Position numbers and translations under genes: made by a program | Part shown: positions 1 through 8,572 of the stretch, piece by piece | Layout of the letters: the number at the start of each line of letters is the position of its first letter | How positions within the stretch are numbered: the first letter of the stretch is position 1 | Assembly: GCA_964600435.1 (NCBI GenBank) | Contig: CAZRJB010000009.1 | Span: forward strand, 1-38,775 | Reading direction: 5' to 3' | Source of the DNA: HGM11367 sp964600435 | Lineage (GTDB): Bacteria > Bacillota > Clostridia > Christensenellales > UBA1242 | Length of the DNA stretch: 38,775 bases | Notes under the pieces: generated by a model | What the model was told of the DNA's origin: nothing | Databases searched by the model: none | The model's input: only the letters and a program-made list of their open reading frames with translations

Positions 1-112
1 TGGATAACTTTTGGTGGAATTTTTGATGTTTTGTGGGTGAAAAATAACTTGGTTTTGCAATAAAAAATTTTGAGTTTGTGAGAACAAAAGCAAAACAAAA
101 GCAAAGCATAAA
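1..112. other. Gene-free left edge
   Basis: No credible coding region or RNA gene is visible before the terminator that closes the topoisomerase operon. The sequence is low-complexity and AT-rich with several A-rich stretches. It may be the downstream flank of a gene lying outside the window. Confidence 0.5.
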
Positions 113-159
113 AAAACCACATAAGTTTTGGAAATTTTTTTCCAATTTTATGTGGTTTT
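113..159. terminator. Bidirectional intrinsic terminator after parC
   Basis: A 12-bp outer arm (AAAACCACATAA, 113-124) pairs with 148-159, and an inner arm (TTGGAAA, 128-134) pairs with 139-145. A-rich and T-rich flanks make it work on both strands. It lies just beyond the stop of the A-subunit gene and would end the minus-strand topoisomerase operon. Confidence 0.8.
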
Positions 160-201
160 GTTTAACAATTTAAGTTTTTTAAATTTTTTTCTTAGAGTCA
201 A

Positions 202-2952
202 TTAGCTTAAAGGTTCAAAAGCGTTTTTAAACTCGTCCTTTATAATTTGTTTACCTTTGCCTGCGCGGTTATCGTATGGGATATATTTTGATTTTACAAC
301 TTCAATTTTTCCGTCTTTATAAATTGCAATGTTTGGTGGAATAACCCCAAAAGAGGCAAAAGCAATGTTGCCAGTGTTTGCTCCGGTTATGCGCAAACCT
401 TTTCTATTGCGTGAAGAAAGTTCATATTCTCCAACAGAAACATTTTTAACATAGCCTTTGTCGGTTAAAACAGTTACCGCTCCACTTTTTTTAACTTGCA
501 ATGCATAAGCAACTGGGTCAGAATCTAAAGCAATTGCTTTAACGCCAGCACTAATTCTGCCGGTTGGTTCAACATCGTCTGCAATGTTAACAGCCATGCC
601 ATTTTTTGCAACAATCAAAATTGAAAATCTTTGGTCTGATTCAAAAACGGAAACAACCGAATCTTTTTCTTTTAATTTTATGCCAGCAAAGAAATTTTTT
701 GCAATTATATATTCTTTGATTGGAGATTTTTTAATCATTCCGTTTGCTGTTACAAAAACCAAATTTGCTGTTTCAAGTTCAAAAGGTTCTCTAGATATGT
801 TAACCACAGCAATTGCATATTCGTCATGAGAAATGTTTTTGTCAAGTTTGAACAGGTCGGTTCCACGTTCTTTCCATTTTGCTTCTGGAATGTTGTCTAC
901 AATTGTTTTAAACACATTGCCTTTGTTTGTGAAAAACAACACTTTGTCGGTTGATTTAACCTTTAAAAGTTTTGTATGGATTTCGCTTAATGATGAGTTT
1001 TCGGTTAGTTCTTTTATTGCAAGATTATAGTTTTTGATTGGAATTGCCTTAATTGTTTTGTTTGCTGTTAGTGCTAAATAATAATCTCTAACAACAACTT
1101 CTTCTTGAATATCGGTTTCCACTTCTAAAGAATTTGGGTCTAAAAGTTTTGTTCTTCTTGGAGATTTATATGTTTTTTTGATTTCTAAAATTTCTTTTTT
1201 AACAACTTCAAATTGTTTTGTTTTAGAAATGTAAATTGCTGTTAGTTCTTGAATTTTTATTTTTAACTCTGCCAATTCTTCTTTTATTTTGTTAACTTCT
1301 AAATTTACCAATCTGGACAATCGCATTTCTAGAATTGCTGTGGCTTGTTTATCTGACAACAAAAATCTTTCTTTTAATTTTTGTTTTGCAACAGAAACCG
1401 ACTCCGATTTTTTTATTATTTTAATAACTTCGTCAATGTTTTTAATTGCTATTAAAAGACCTTCTAAAATGTGGGCTCTTTCTTTGCAAGCATCTAGGTC
1501 AAACTTGGTTCTTCTATAAATGACTTGCCTTTGATATTCCACATAATAGGAAATGATTTCTTGCAAGTTCATTTGTTTTGGTTTGCCACCGGCAATTGCA
1601 ACCATGTTTATGCCAAGCGTTGTTTGCAGGTTGGTTGTTTTGTATAGATATTCCAAAATTTGTTTTGCATTTGCATCTTTTTTCAAGCGGATAACCGCTC
1701 TAATTCCGTTTCTGTCAGATTCGTCCCTTATTTCTTGAATAACTGACAATTTATCCTTGTTTTCTTCCTTTAGTTGAGCAATTTTTTGCAAAAGTTGGGA
1801 TTTGTTGATTTGATAAGGTATTTCGGTTATAACCAAGTTTTGCCTATCTCCAATTGTTTCAATTTCAACATTTGCTCTAACTGTTATTTTGCCCTTGCCG
1901 GTTTCGTAGGCGGTTTTTAAATCGTCACCAGCAATAATGCTTGCACCGGTTGGAAAGTCGGGACCTTTTATATATTTCATTAAACCCTTGTTATCAATTG
2001 AAGGTTTGTCAATGTAAGCCACAACTGCGTCAATAACCTCTGCCAAATTGTGTGGTGGTATGTTTGTTGCAACACCAACGGCAATGCCGTATGCACCATT
2101 AACCAACAAGTTTGGAAACCTGCCTGGCAAAGTGTCGGGCTCTTTTAGCCTATCATCAAAGTTTAAACTCCAATGAACCGTATCTTTATCTATATCTCTC
2201 AAAAGTTCAAGAGCCAGGTCTTTAAGTTTCATTTCTGTATAACGATATGCTGCTGCACCATCGCCGTCAATTGAACCAAAGTTTCCATGCCCATCTATTA
2301 ATGGTTCTCTTAGAGAAAAATCTTGAGCCATTCTAACTGATGCATCATAAACAGAAGAGTCGCCGTGTGGGTGATATTTACCTAAACATTCACCAACAAC
2401 GGTTGCGGATTTTCTGTATGGTTTATCTGGCAAAAGCCCCATGTCGTACATGGCGTATAAAATTCTGCGTTGAACTGGTTTAAGTCCGTCTTCAACCCTT
2501 GGCAAAGCCCTGTCCATAACAACGTGTTCTGTGTATGGAATCATGCTTTCGTGCAAAACTTCTTCAAGCGGTCTAAAAATTATGTTGCCGCCACCAAATC
2601 GCATTTGTTCTTCTCTGTTTGCCACTGTAAAATTCTCCCTATTTTTGTTTTGATTGCTCTTTTTTTGTGTGTTATTTTCTTTTTCTTGTTTTTTTATTGA
2701 ATTGTTGATTTCTGCTTGCAGGTTTTTTTGATTGATGTGCGAATGAGTGATTGGTTGATTGTTTAGAATTTGGGTTTGTTGTTTCTGTTTGCTTTCAGTA
2801 GCAAAAGAAGCAAACATATCGTCAATGTTTAGTTGCCCATCTAACTTTTTATTTATCACTGTTTCTTCTTTTTGTTCAATTGGCTCAAGTTCGTCATAAC
2901 ACATTTGACCGAACAAAATGCCTTCATCTTCGACTTTTTCTTCATCAATCAT
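202..2952 (-). CDS. parC: Type IIA topoisomerase subunit A (topoisomerase IV ParC-type; GyrA homologue)
   Basis: This is the DNA breakage-reunion subunit that, with the B subunit encoded just upstream, passes one duplex through another to decatenate or relax DNA. The catalytic tyrosine is in AAAYRYTEM (about Tyr238). The quinolone-region motif HPHGDSSVYD (194-203) carries the Ser and Asp of drug-sensitive enzymes. A C-terminal beta-pinwheel follows from about residue 640. The canonical GyrA box (QRRGGKG-like) is absent from the first blade, and FTNKGN...KWKERGTDL resembles Firmicute ParC rather than GyrA, so topoisomerase IV is the better reading. Naming as gyrA remains possible. The first ~125 residues (Q/N/K-rich, disordered-looking) are an extension not normal for the family. 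The start is ATG, 11 nt after the parE stop, with only a weak AGGTTG ribosome site, so it may be translationally coupled. Confidence 0.85.
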   Translation of the reverse strand: MIDEEKVEDEGILFGQMCYDELEPIEQKEETVINKKLDGQLNIDDMFASFATESKQKQQTQILNNQPITHSHINQKNLQAEINNSIKKQEKENNTQKKSNQNKNRENFTVANREEQMRFGGGNIIFRPLEEVLHESMIPYTEHVVMDRALPRVEDGLKPVQRRILYAMYDMGLLPDKPYRKSATVVGECLGKYHPHGDSSVYDASVRMAQDFSLREPLIDGHGNFGSIDGDGAAAYRYTEMKLKDLALELLRDIDKDTVHWSLNFDDRLKEPDTLPGRFPNLLVNGAYGIAVGVATNIPPHNLAEVIDAVVAYIDKPSIDNKGLMKYIKGPDFPTGASIIAGDDLKTAYETGKGKITVRANVEIETIGDRQNLVITEIPYQINKSQLLQKIAQLKEENKDKLSVIQEIRDESDRNGIRAVIRLKKDANAKQILEYLYKTTNLQTTLGINMVAIAGGKPKQMNLQEIISYYVEYQRQVIYRRTKFDLDACKERAHILEGLLIAIKNIDEVIKIIKKSESVSVAKQKLKERFLLSDKQATAILEMRLSRLVNLEVNKIKEELAELKIKIQELTAIYISKTKQFEVVKKEILEIKKTYKSPRRTKLLDPNSLEVETDIQEEVVVRDYYLALTANKTIKAIPIKNYNLAIKELTENSSLSEIHTKLLKVKSTDKVLFFTNKGNVFKTIVDNIPEAKWKERGTDLFKLDKNISHDEYAIAVVNISREPFELETANLVFVTANGMIKKSPIKEYIIAKNFFAGIKLKEKDSVVSVFESDQRFSILIVAKNGMAVNIADDVEPTGRISAGVKAIALDSDPVAYALQVKKSGAVTVLTDKGYVKNVSVGEYELSSRNRKGLRITGANTGNIAFASFGVIPPNIAIYKDGKIEVVKSKYIPYDNRAGKGKQIIKDEFKNAFEPLS

Positions 2953-2963
2953 ACAACCTGTTT

Positions 2964-4922
2964 TTATCTTCCTGTTTTATTTCCGTATTCTTCTGCAAAC
3001 GTGTCTAATCGGTTAAAGTTTGCATGCTCTGCAATGTATTCTTTTCTTGCATCAATGTTGTCACCCATCCAAACAGTAACCATTTTTTCTGCTTGAGCAG
3101 CGTCTTCAATTGTTACTTGCATTAAGGTTCTTTTGTCTGGGTCCATTGTTGTTTCCCACAATTGCTCTGGGTTCATTTCTCCCAAACCTTTGTATCTTTG
3201 AATGCTATAACCTTTGCCACAACGCTCAATTGCTTCTGGCAATTCTTTATCGGAATAAACATATTCTGTGTAGTCCTTTTTATACACCTTATATAAAGGT
3301 GGTAAACCAACAAAAACATGCCCGCTTGTTATAAGCCCACGCATATATCTATAGAAAAATGTAAGTAAAATGCTTCTTATATGCATACCGTCTTGGTCAG
3401 CATCCGACAAAATTATAACTCGGTTATATCGCAAAGTGTCAATGTTAAAATCTTCTTGAATTCCAGTTTCTAATGCCGAAATAATGGTTTGAATTTCTTC
3501 GTTTGCCAAAACTTGGTCAATACGCTTTTTTTCTGCATTTAAAGGTTTTCCTCTAAGTGGCAAAATTGCTTGAGTTTTTCTATCTCTTCCCATTTTTGCA
3601 GAACCGCCAGCAGAATCACCCTCCACAATAAACAATTCGCAAAGTTCACTCTTTCTGCTTGTGCAAGAGGCAAGCTTTCCAACCAAATTAAAGTTGTCTG
3701 CACTGTTTTTTGCTCTTGTTATTTCTTTTGCATGTTTTGCCGCTTCTCGAGATTTTGCAGCACCTTTTGCCTTGTTTATAATAACATCAGCAATTTTTTC
3801 GTTTGTTTTGTCTTTAAAAAATTTGTTTAGTTCGGCAGTGGTTATTGCTTCAAGTTCTGTTTTTGCTTCAGGGTTACCTAACTTTGTTTTTGTTTGCCCT
3901 TCAAACTGAACATTTTTCATTTTTACAGCAATAATAACGCTCAAACCTTCTCTATAGTCATCGCCAAGCAAATTGGCATCTTTTTCTTTTAAATGCCCGT
4001 GATTTCTTGCATAATCGTTTAAAACTTTTGTTAAAGCAGTTTTAAAACCAACCTCGTGAGTTCCACCTTCTGTTGTTGGAATGTTGTTAACAAAACTAAA
4101 ACAGTTTTCTGTGTAACCATCTGTATATTCCAAAGCACACTCTGCCTTAAGCACGTCGGTTTCGGCACTAAAATATATTGGTGTGCTAAAAAGTCGATTT
4201 TTGCCCTTGTCTAAATACATCAAAAAGTCTTTTATTCCGCCTTCGTAGTGATATTCAGCTTTTTTGTTGTAACGCAAGTCGTTAAGTTCAATTTTTAAAC
4301 CCTTGTTTAAAAAAGCAAGTTCTTCAATTCTTTTAGAAATTATATCAAAATCAAAAGTCAATTCGCCAAAAACCCTATCGTCTGGCAAAAAGGTGACTGT
4401 GGTACCCCTTTCAGATGTTGCTCCAATTTCTTTTAGTGGCGCTTTTGGAACACCGCTTTTAACTTTTCCGTTTGGTGCCAAATATGACTCAAATTCCATA
4501 TAATATTTCTTTTTGTTTTTGCAAACTGTAACATTAAGCCACCTAGAAAGAGCATTTGTAACCGATGCACCAACACCATGCAAACCACCAGAATAAGAAT
4601 AGTTTGAATTGTTAAACTTTCCGCCTGCATGAAGTTCTGTAAAAACAACCTGAACGGCACTAACATGTGCAGTTGGATGCTCATCCACCGGAATGCCTCT
4701 TCCGTTGTCGGCAACAGTGGCACTGCCATCTTTGTTGATTGTTATTGTGATTTTGTCACCAAATCCGTTTGCAATTTCGTCAATTGAGTTATCAACAATT
4801 TCCCACAACAGGTGATGCAACCCTTTTAACCCAGTTGTTCCAATATACATTCCCGGACGCAAGCGAACAGCGTCTAACCCTTCTAGCACAACAATATCTT
4901 TTGCTTCGTAATTATTTGACAT
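2964..4922 (-). CDS. parE: Type IIA topoisomerase subunit B (topoisomerase IV ParE-type; GyrB homologue)
   Basis: ATPase/TOPRIM subunit of the type II topoisomerase, 652 aa, full length for the family. GHKL ATPase motifs are EIVDNSIDE (41-49), DNGRGIP (72-78) and GGLHGVGAS (112-120). The TOPRIM domain shows EGDSAGGSAK and DADQDG, and the C-terminus carries QRYKGLGEMNPEQLWETTM. GVGAS rather than GVGVS, together with the ParC-like partner, favours ParE over GyrB, but the two families are close. It is the first gene of a two-gene operon with parC. The ATG is preceded by AAAGGA seven bases upstream. A promoter is visible at 4954-4983. The pair lies far from recF, unlike the usual dnaA-dnaN-recF-gyrB-gyrA order, which also suits topoisomerase IV. 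Confidence 0.85.
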   Translation of the reverse strand: MSNNYEAKDIVVLEGLDAVRLRPGMYIGTTGLKGLHHLLWEIVDNSIDEIANGFGDKITITINKDGSATVADNGRGIPVDEHPTAHVSAVQVVFTELHAGGKFNNSNYSYSGGLHGVGASVTNALSRWLNVTVCKNKKKYYMEFESYLAPNGKVKSGVPKAPLKEIGATSERGTTVTFLPDDRVFGELTFDFDIISKRIEELAFLNKGLKIELNDLRYNKKAEYHYEGGIKDFLMYLDKGKNRLFSTPIYFSAETDVLKAECALEYTDGYTENCFSFVNNIPTTEGGTHEVGFKTALTKVLNDYARNHGHLKEKDANLLGDDYREGLSVIIAVKMKNVQFEGQTKTKLGNPEAKTELEAITTAELNKFFKDKTNEKIADVIINKAKGAAKSREAAKHAKEITRAKNSADNFNLVGKLASCTSRKSELCELFIVEGDSAGGSAKMGRDRKTQAILPLRGKPLNAEKKRIDQVLANEEIQTIISALETGIQEDFNIDTLRYNRVIILSDADQDGMHIRSILLTFFYRYMRGLITSGHVFVGLPPLYKVYKKDYTEYVYSDKELPEAIERCGKGYSIQRYKGLGEMNPEQLWETTMDPDKRTLMQVTIEDAAQAEKMVTVWMGDNIDARKEYIAEHANFNRLDTFAEEYGNKTGR

Positions 4923-4953
4923 GATTATTTCCTTTAAAACTAAATTCCTTTTT

Positions 4954-4983
4954 AGTATACAACATATTTAAAAATTTTTTCAA
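4954..4983 (-). promoter_or_regulatory. Promoter of parE-parC
   Basis: Reading on the minus strand: TTGAAA (4978-4983), 18-nt spacer, TATACT (4954-4959). It lies about 30 bases before the parE ATG, leaving room for the AAAGGA ribosome site. Confidence 0.65.
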
Positions 4984-5161
4984 CCTAATTTTAACATTGA
5001 TTTTTAAGTAAATGATTGTTTTTAACACAAAAACAGTGGCTTAAACTCAAATTTTATATTTTTTTAATTAAAAATGATATGTTTGGTTTTAATGTTTTAT
5101 TGTTTGTGATGTTTTAAAACACTTAAAATTTTTATGTTTGTTGCTAAAACGAAAAAATTAA

Positions 5162-5190
5162 AAAAATCCCAAAAAATGTTTATTTTTTGG
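5162..5190 (-). terminator. Intrinsic terminator after the guanylate-kinase-like gene
   Basis: The stem CCAAAAAAT (5169-5177 on the plus strand) pairs with 5182-5190 across a 4-nt loop. On the minus strand a T-run follows. It sits 11 bases past the stop codon at 5202. Confidence 0.75.
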
Positions 5191-5201
5191 AATTATTTTT
5201 G

Positions 5202-5768
5202 TTATTTGCCACTTTTTTCGAATTTTTTTATATATTTTTCTATTTCTTTGATTGTTTTTCCCAAGTTTATGTTTTCTATAACAACATCATAATTTTTTGC
5301 ATAAGACATTTCAAATTCCATTCTGGAAATTCGCAAATCTATATCGTGGTCACCACGAGCAGTCAATCTTTTTATTAATTCTTCTTTTGGTGCTGTTAAA
5401 AAAACTGATAAAACTTTGGCTTTGCCTTTTAATGTATCTTTAATTTTTTTCTGACCTAAAACTCCAACATCTTTTATATAATGATTATCCTTATCTTGCG
5501 CTATTGCATTGATTGAAGAATTAAGCAAACCATAAAAGTTGTGGTGAATTTCTTCATATTCAAAAAGTTCACCATTTTTTATTTTTTCTTCAAATTGGTC
5601 CCTAGACAAATAAATGTAAGGGCTGTGCATAGACTGGTCAGTGTTGCGAGGTGCTCTTGTTGTGCAAGATTTTAAAAGTTTTATATTGTTGTGTTTTTCC
5701 ATTAATGCTGTAATAACAGTGTTTTTGCCAACTCCAGCAGAACCAGATACAATAATAAACATAGCCAT
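5202..5768 (-). CDS. gmk: Guanylate kinase-like protein
   Basis: Guanylate kinases convert GMP/dGMP plus ATP to the diphosphate in the cytoplasm. The 188-aa length fits. The N-terminus FIIVSGSAGVGKNTV (4-18) is the P-loop. SCTTRAPR, EYEEIHHNFYG and the C-terminal RISRMEFEMSYAKNYDVVIEN match the GMP-binding, lid and core strands of the family. The P-loop is unusual: the normal Ser/Thr after the invariant Lys is Asn16, although a Thr follows. Several family positions are loosely kept (for example, no clear RxxGExxGxDYxF block), so this may be a divergent paralogue rather than the essential Gmk. The ATG is preceded by AGGAGA. It is the last gene of the tatD-rsmA operon and is followed by a terminator. 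Confidence 0.7.
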   Translation of the reverse strand: MAMFIIVSGSAGVGKNTVITALMEKHNNIKLLKSCTTRAPRNTDQSMHSPYIYLSRDQFEEKIKNGELFEYEEIHHNFYGLLNSSINAIAQDKDNHYIKDVGVLGQKKIKDTLKGKAKVLSVFLTAPKEELIKRLTARGDHDIDLRISRMEFEMSYAKNYDVVIENINLGKTIKEIEKYIKKFEKSGK

Positions 5769-5837
5769 TTTCTCCTATTTTGCTATGCCATTTTATCAGT
5801 AAATTGTAAGAAAAGCAAGAAAAATGTTAAAATTATT

Positions 5838-6743
5838 TTACATATTTTCATACTCAAGTTTTACATTTTCGCCGGTTTCTGCATCTTGATATGTTAACCA
5901 ATAGCCAAATCCCTCTTGCTTTCCAGAATCAATTGGAAGCCATTGAGCAAACCCTTTTAAATCTTTTGGTGGCTCATCTGAATATATGCTAGGAACACCA
6001 TAGCAAACATACCTTATTTTTCCGTCTTCATACATTAGCCCAACAACATAATATTCGCCTTTTTCTTCGTAATCAATTTTTACCCATTTTGAATCGGGAA
6101 TTATTTCTTTTAAAATTTCCTCTTCTGGAAATTTGTCAAAGAGTGTTTCAATTTGCTCTTTAATGCCGTCAAAGAAAGACTCCTCTTGTTCTTCTTGGTC
6201 ATTTTCTTCAGAAATGGAATCTTCCAATTTAAAAAAAGCATCCCTATATTTGCATTCGCTACATCTGTTATCGCATGACATCATTTCTAAATCTATAAGT
6301 TTATCAATTTCTTTTTGGTCTTCAAAAACAACTCCATTTTGGTCCAAAATGTTTTTAACGTTGTTATATGTTGGTTCAGATTCAAAAACAGACAAAGAAT
6401 TTGCCAACATTTCTTCGGTTGTTGGAATTGTTCCACATGCTCCATGCAACAAAGGGCTTGCTTCGCCATTTACAAAATTAACAATTGCACAAGAAAAATT
6501 GTTTAACTGGCTTGAACCATTTAAAGCAAAAGTGTAAAAACCTGCACTTTCACAAACAAGACCAGCCTTTAAAACTTGACCATTATGCAAAATTCCAACA
6601 CTTAAAATCCCGTCCGGCTCTTTAGAAAAGTTATACAACCTAACATTTCCCACAATTTCACCGCCGTCATTTTCAATTGTTAAAACTCCCTTTTCTTTTC
6701 CTTTGTTAACGCTTGTTAGCACAACACTTTTTTTATAAACCAT
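5838..6743 (-). CDS. Unknown protein with CxxxCxxC cluster
   Basis: I do not recognise this 301-aa protein. The N-terminal ~120 residues look beta-rich and resemble no named domain (VLTSVNKGKEKGVLTIEN...). A compact cysteine cluster CDNRCSEC (157-164) is followed by a very acidic linker (175-215). The C-terminal ~85 residues are rich in aromatics (KWVKIDYE, GFGYWLTYQDAETGE) and look like a separate small globular domain. No signal peptide or membrane segment is seen. The ATG is preceded by a strong GGAGG site. It lies between rsmA and the guanylate-kinase-like gene in the same direction with short gaps, so co-transcription is likely. Metal binding by the cysteines is possible but unproven. 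Confidence 0.75.
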   Translation of the reverse strand: MVYKKSVVLTSVNKGKEKGVLTIENDGGEIVGNVRLYNFSKEPDGILSVGILHNGQVLKAGLVCESAGFYTFALNGSSQLNNFSCAIVNFVNGEASPLLHGACGTIPTTEEMLANSLSVFESEPTYNNVKNILDQNGVVFEDQKEIDKLIDLEMMSCDNRCSECKYRDAFFKLEDSISEENDQEEQEESFFDGIKEQIETLFDKFPEEEILKEIIPDSKWVKIDYEEKGEYYVVGLMYEDGKIRYVCYGVPSIYSDEPPKDLKGFAQWLPIDSGKQEGFGYWLTYQDAETGENVKLEYENM

Positions 6744-6817
6744 ATATCCTCCATATGTTTTTGATATTTTTTTCAGTGATTATTATATGATATATGATTT
6801 AATTTAGCGCTATACAA

Positions 6818-7654
6818 TTATTTTGATTTTATACTATTTTTGTCGAAATATTGACTAATTTGAACAAAAGCTGATGTAGACAAACATTCTCCCCTAATTT
6901 GCTCAGGCAAATTTAACTCTTTAAGCATGTTATATGCTTGTTTTTTGGATATTAAAAAATCATTTGCTAAATTGTTTGCCAAAGTTTTTCTTCTTGATGC
7001 AAAAGCAGATTTAACGACTTTTTCAAAAAGTTCGTTGTTTGTTTCATATTTGTTTTTTATAATGTCAATTTTAACAACACAAGAATCCACATTTGGAGCA
7101 GGAACAAACATTTGCCTTGGAACTTGTTTCAATATTTTAACAGAACCATAAAAATCCAAAATAACACTTATTGCACCATAGTCCGAACTTTTGTTTTTTG
7201 CCACCAATCTTTGACCAACTTCTTTTTGAACCATAATGCACATGCTTTCCATGCGTTGGCTTTTTAAAAACTTAAAAATTAGCGGAGTTGTTATATAATA
7301 TGGCAAATTTGCAATTATTTTATAGTTTTTTTCAAAATTTTGCTCAATTTCTTCCAAATTTGTTTTTAATGCATCTTTAAAAACAATTGTGCAATTTTTT
7401 TCATTAGACAAGTTTTGCTCTAGAATTGGTTTTAAAGAAGTATCAATTTCATAACTAACAACCTTTTTGCAACTATGTGCAATAAATTTGGTTAATGTTC
7501 CTGCCCCTGGCCCAATTTCTAAAACTTCATCAGTGGATTTTATGCCACTTTGCTCCACAATTGAAGCAAGCAAATTTTTGTCAAAGATAAAATTTTGACC
7601 AAATTTTTTGCTAAAAGAAAAATTGTTAATTTTTAAACTGTCTATTTCTGTCAT
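6818..7654 (-). CDS. rsmA: 16S rRNA dimethyladenosine transferase RsmA (KsgA)
   Basis: RsmA uses S-adenosylmethionine to dimethylate two adjacent adenines in the 3'-terminal hairpin of 16S rRNA during late 30S assembly. Clear motifs are KKFGQNFIFD near the start, SAM-binding motif I EIGPGAGTLT (46-55), NLPYY (116-120, the base-flipping catalytic loop), and the C-terminal SAFASRRKTLANNL segment. At 278 aa it is normal for the family. It starts 9 bases after the tatD stop, so the two genes form one transcription unit, a common pairing in Firmicutes. Confidence 0.95.
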   Translation of the reverse strand: MTEIDSLKINNFSFSKKFGQNFIFDKNLLASIVEQSGIKSTDEVLEIGPGAGTLTKFIAHSCKKVVSYEIDTSLKPILEQNLSNEKNCTIVFKDALKTNLEEIEQNFEKNYKIIANLPYYITTPLIFKFLKSQRMESMCIMVQKEVGQRLVAKNKSSDYGAISVILDFYGSVKILKQVPRQMFVPAPNVDSCVVKIDIIKNKYETNNELFEKVVKSAFASRRKTLANNLANDFLISKKQAYNMLKELNLPEQIRGECLSTSAFVQISQYFDKNSIKSK

Positions 7655-7663
7655 GTTTTCTTC

Positions 7664-8425
7664 CTATATTCTAAAAAATTTTTTTGCATTTTGTGTTGTT
7701 TTTATAGATATTTCTTCAAGTGTTGTGTTTTTTAACTCTGCAATTTTTTGCGCAACATACAAAACGTTTTTTGGCTCATTTACTTTTCCACGAAAAGGTT
7801 CCGGTGACATATATGGCGAATCTGTTTCTAGCATTAACATGTTTAGGTTTACATTTTTTGCAATATCCAAAAGCCCTCTTGCATTTTTAAAAGTTATTGC
7901 CCCGCCTAAAGAAATATAAAACCCCAACTTTTCAACTTCTTTTAAAATTTCCAAACTCATGCTAAAACAATGAATAACCACACCATTTTTGAGAAGATTT
8001 ATGTTTTGTTTTAAAATGTCAATTGTGTCTTTGCTGGCATCTCTGGAATGAACAACAAGTGGAAGGTTTAACTCATTTGCCAATTTAATTTGCCCAACAA
8101 ATGCCTGTTTTTGCATTTCTTTTGAACAAAATTGATAAAAATAATCCAACCCTGTTTCGCCAATGGCAACAACCTTTTTATTTTTTGCCAATTGTTTTAA
8201 AACATTAATGCTTTGCTCGTTCCACTCGTTGGCTTCTTCTGGGTGAATGCCGATTGTTGCAAAAACCATTTTGTTGTGGCTTGCAATTTCAACTGCCTGC
8301 TTTGAAGTTTTTATGGAAGAACTTGCACAAACAATTGTGTTAACACCATTTTGTTGTGCTGAACAAATTATGTTTGAAACATTATTAAATTTTTCATCTT
8401 GCAAATGTGCGTGCGAATCTATCAT
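7664..8425 (-). CDS. tatD: TatD-family metal-dependent hydrolase
   Basis: TIM-barrel amidohydrolase-fold nuclease (YcfH/TatD family), with reported 3'-5' exonuclease or D-aminoacyl-tRNA-related activities in relatives. The metal ligands are all present: HAH (His5, His7), GETGLD (Glu90), His126 in VVHSRD, His152 in VIHCFS, and Asp202 in LETDSP. Length 253 aa is standard. It leads the operon with rsmA. There is no Shine-Dalgarno sequence; the promoter places the transcription start on the ATG itself, so this mRNA is probably leaderless. Confidence 0.93.
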   Translation of the reverse strand: MIDSHAHLQDEKFNNVSNIICSAQQNGVNTIVCASSSIKTSKQAVEIASHNKMVFATIGIHPEEANEWNEQSINVLKQLAKNKKVVAIGETGLDYFYQFCSKEMQKQAFVGQIKLANELNLPLVVHSRDASKDTIDILKQNINLLKNGVVIHCFSMSLEILKEVEKLGFYISLGGAITFKNARGLLDIAKNVNLNMLMLETDSPYMSPEPFRGKVNEPKNVLYVAQKIAELKNTTLEEISIKTTQNAKKFFRI

Positions 8426-8431
8426 GACTAT

Positions 8432-8460
8432 ATTCTATTAAATTGAAACAAAAATGTCAA
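8432..8460 (-). promoter_or_regulatory. Leaderless promoter of tatD-rsmA operon
   Basis: On the minus strand: TTGACA (8455-8460), 17-nt spacer, TAGAAT (8432-8437), then exactly six bases before the ATG at 8425. With the usual -10 to +1 spacing the first transcribed base is the A of the ATG. No ribosome binding site is present. Confidence 0.75.
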
Positions 8461-8537
8461 AATAATATGAATTTTATTGTATTTTTGTGATAGTTTTTTT
8501 GGTTTAAGAATGTATGTTAATTTATTATGCTACAAAA

Positions 8538-8566
8538 TTGACTTTTTTTTTAAGATTATATATAAT
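8538..8566 (+). promoter_or_regulatory. Leaderless promoter of the 8573 gene
   Basis: TTGACT (8538-8543), 17-nt spacer, consensus TATAAT (8561-8566), then six bases to the ATG at 8573. It is divergent from the tatD promoter and has identical geometry. Confidence 0.75.
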
Positions 8567-8572
8567 GTAGGT

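Noticed and set aside
584..5378. Plus-strand open frames of 61-98 codons across the topoisomerase and kinase genes
   Set aside because: They lie antisense to strongly conserved genes, lack ribosome sites and show no recognisable protein sequence.
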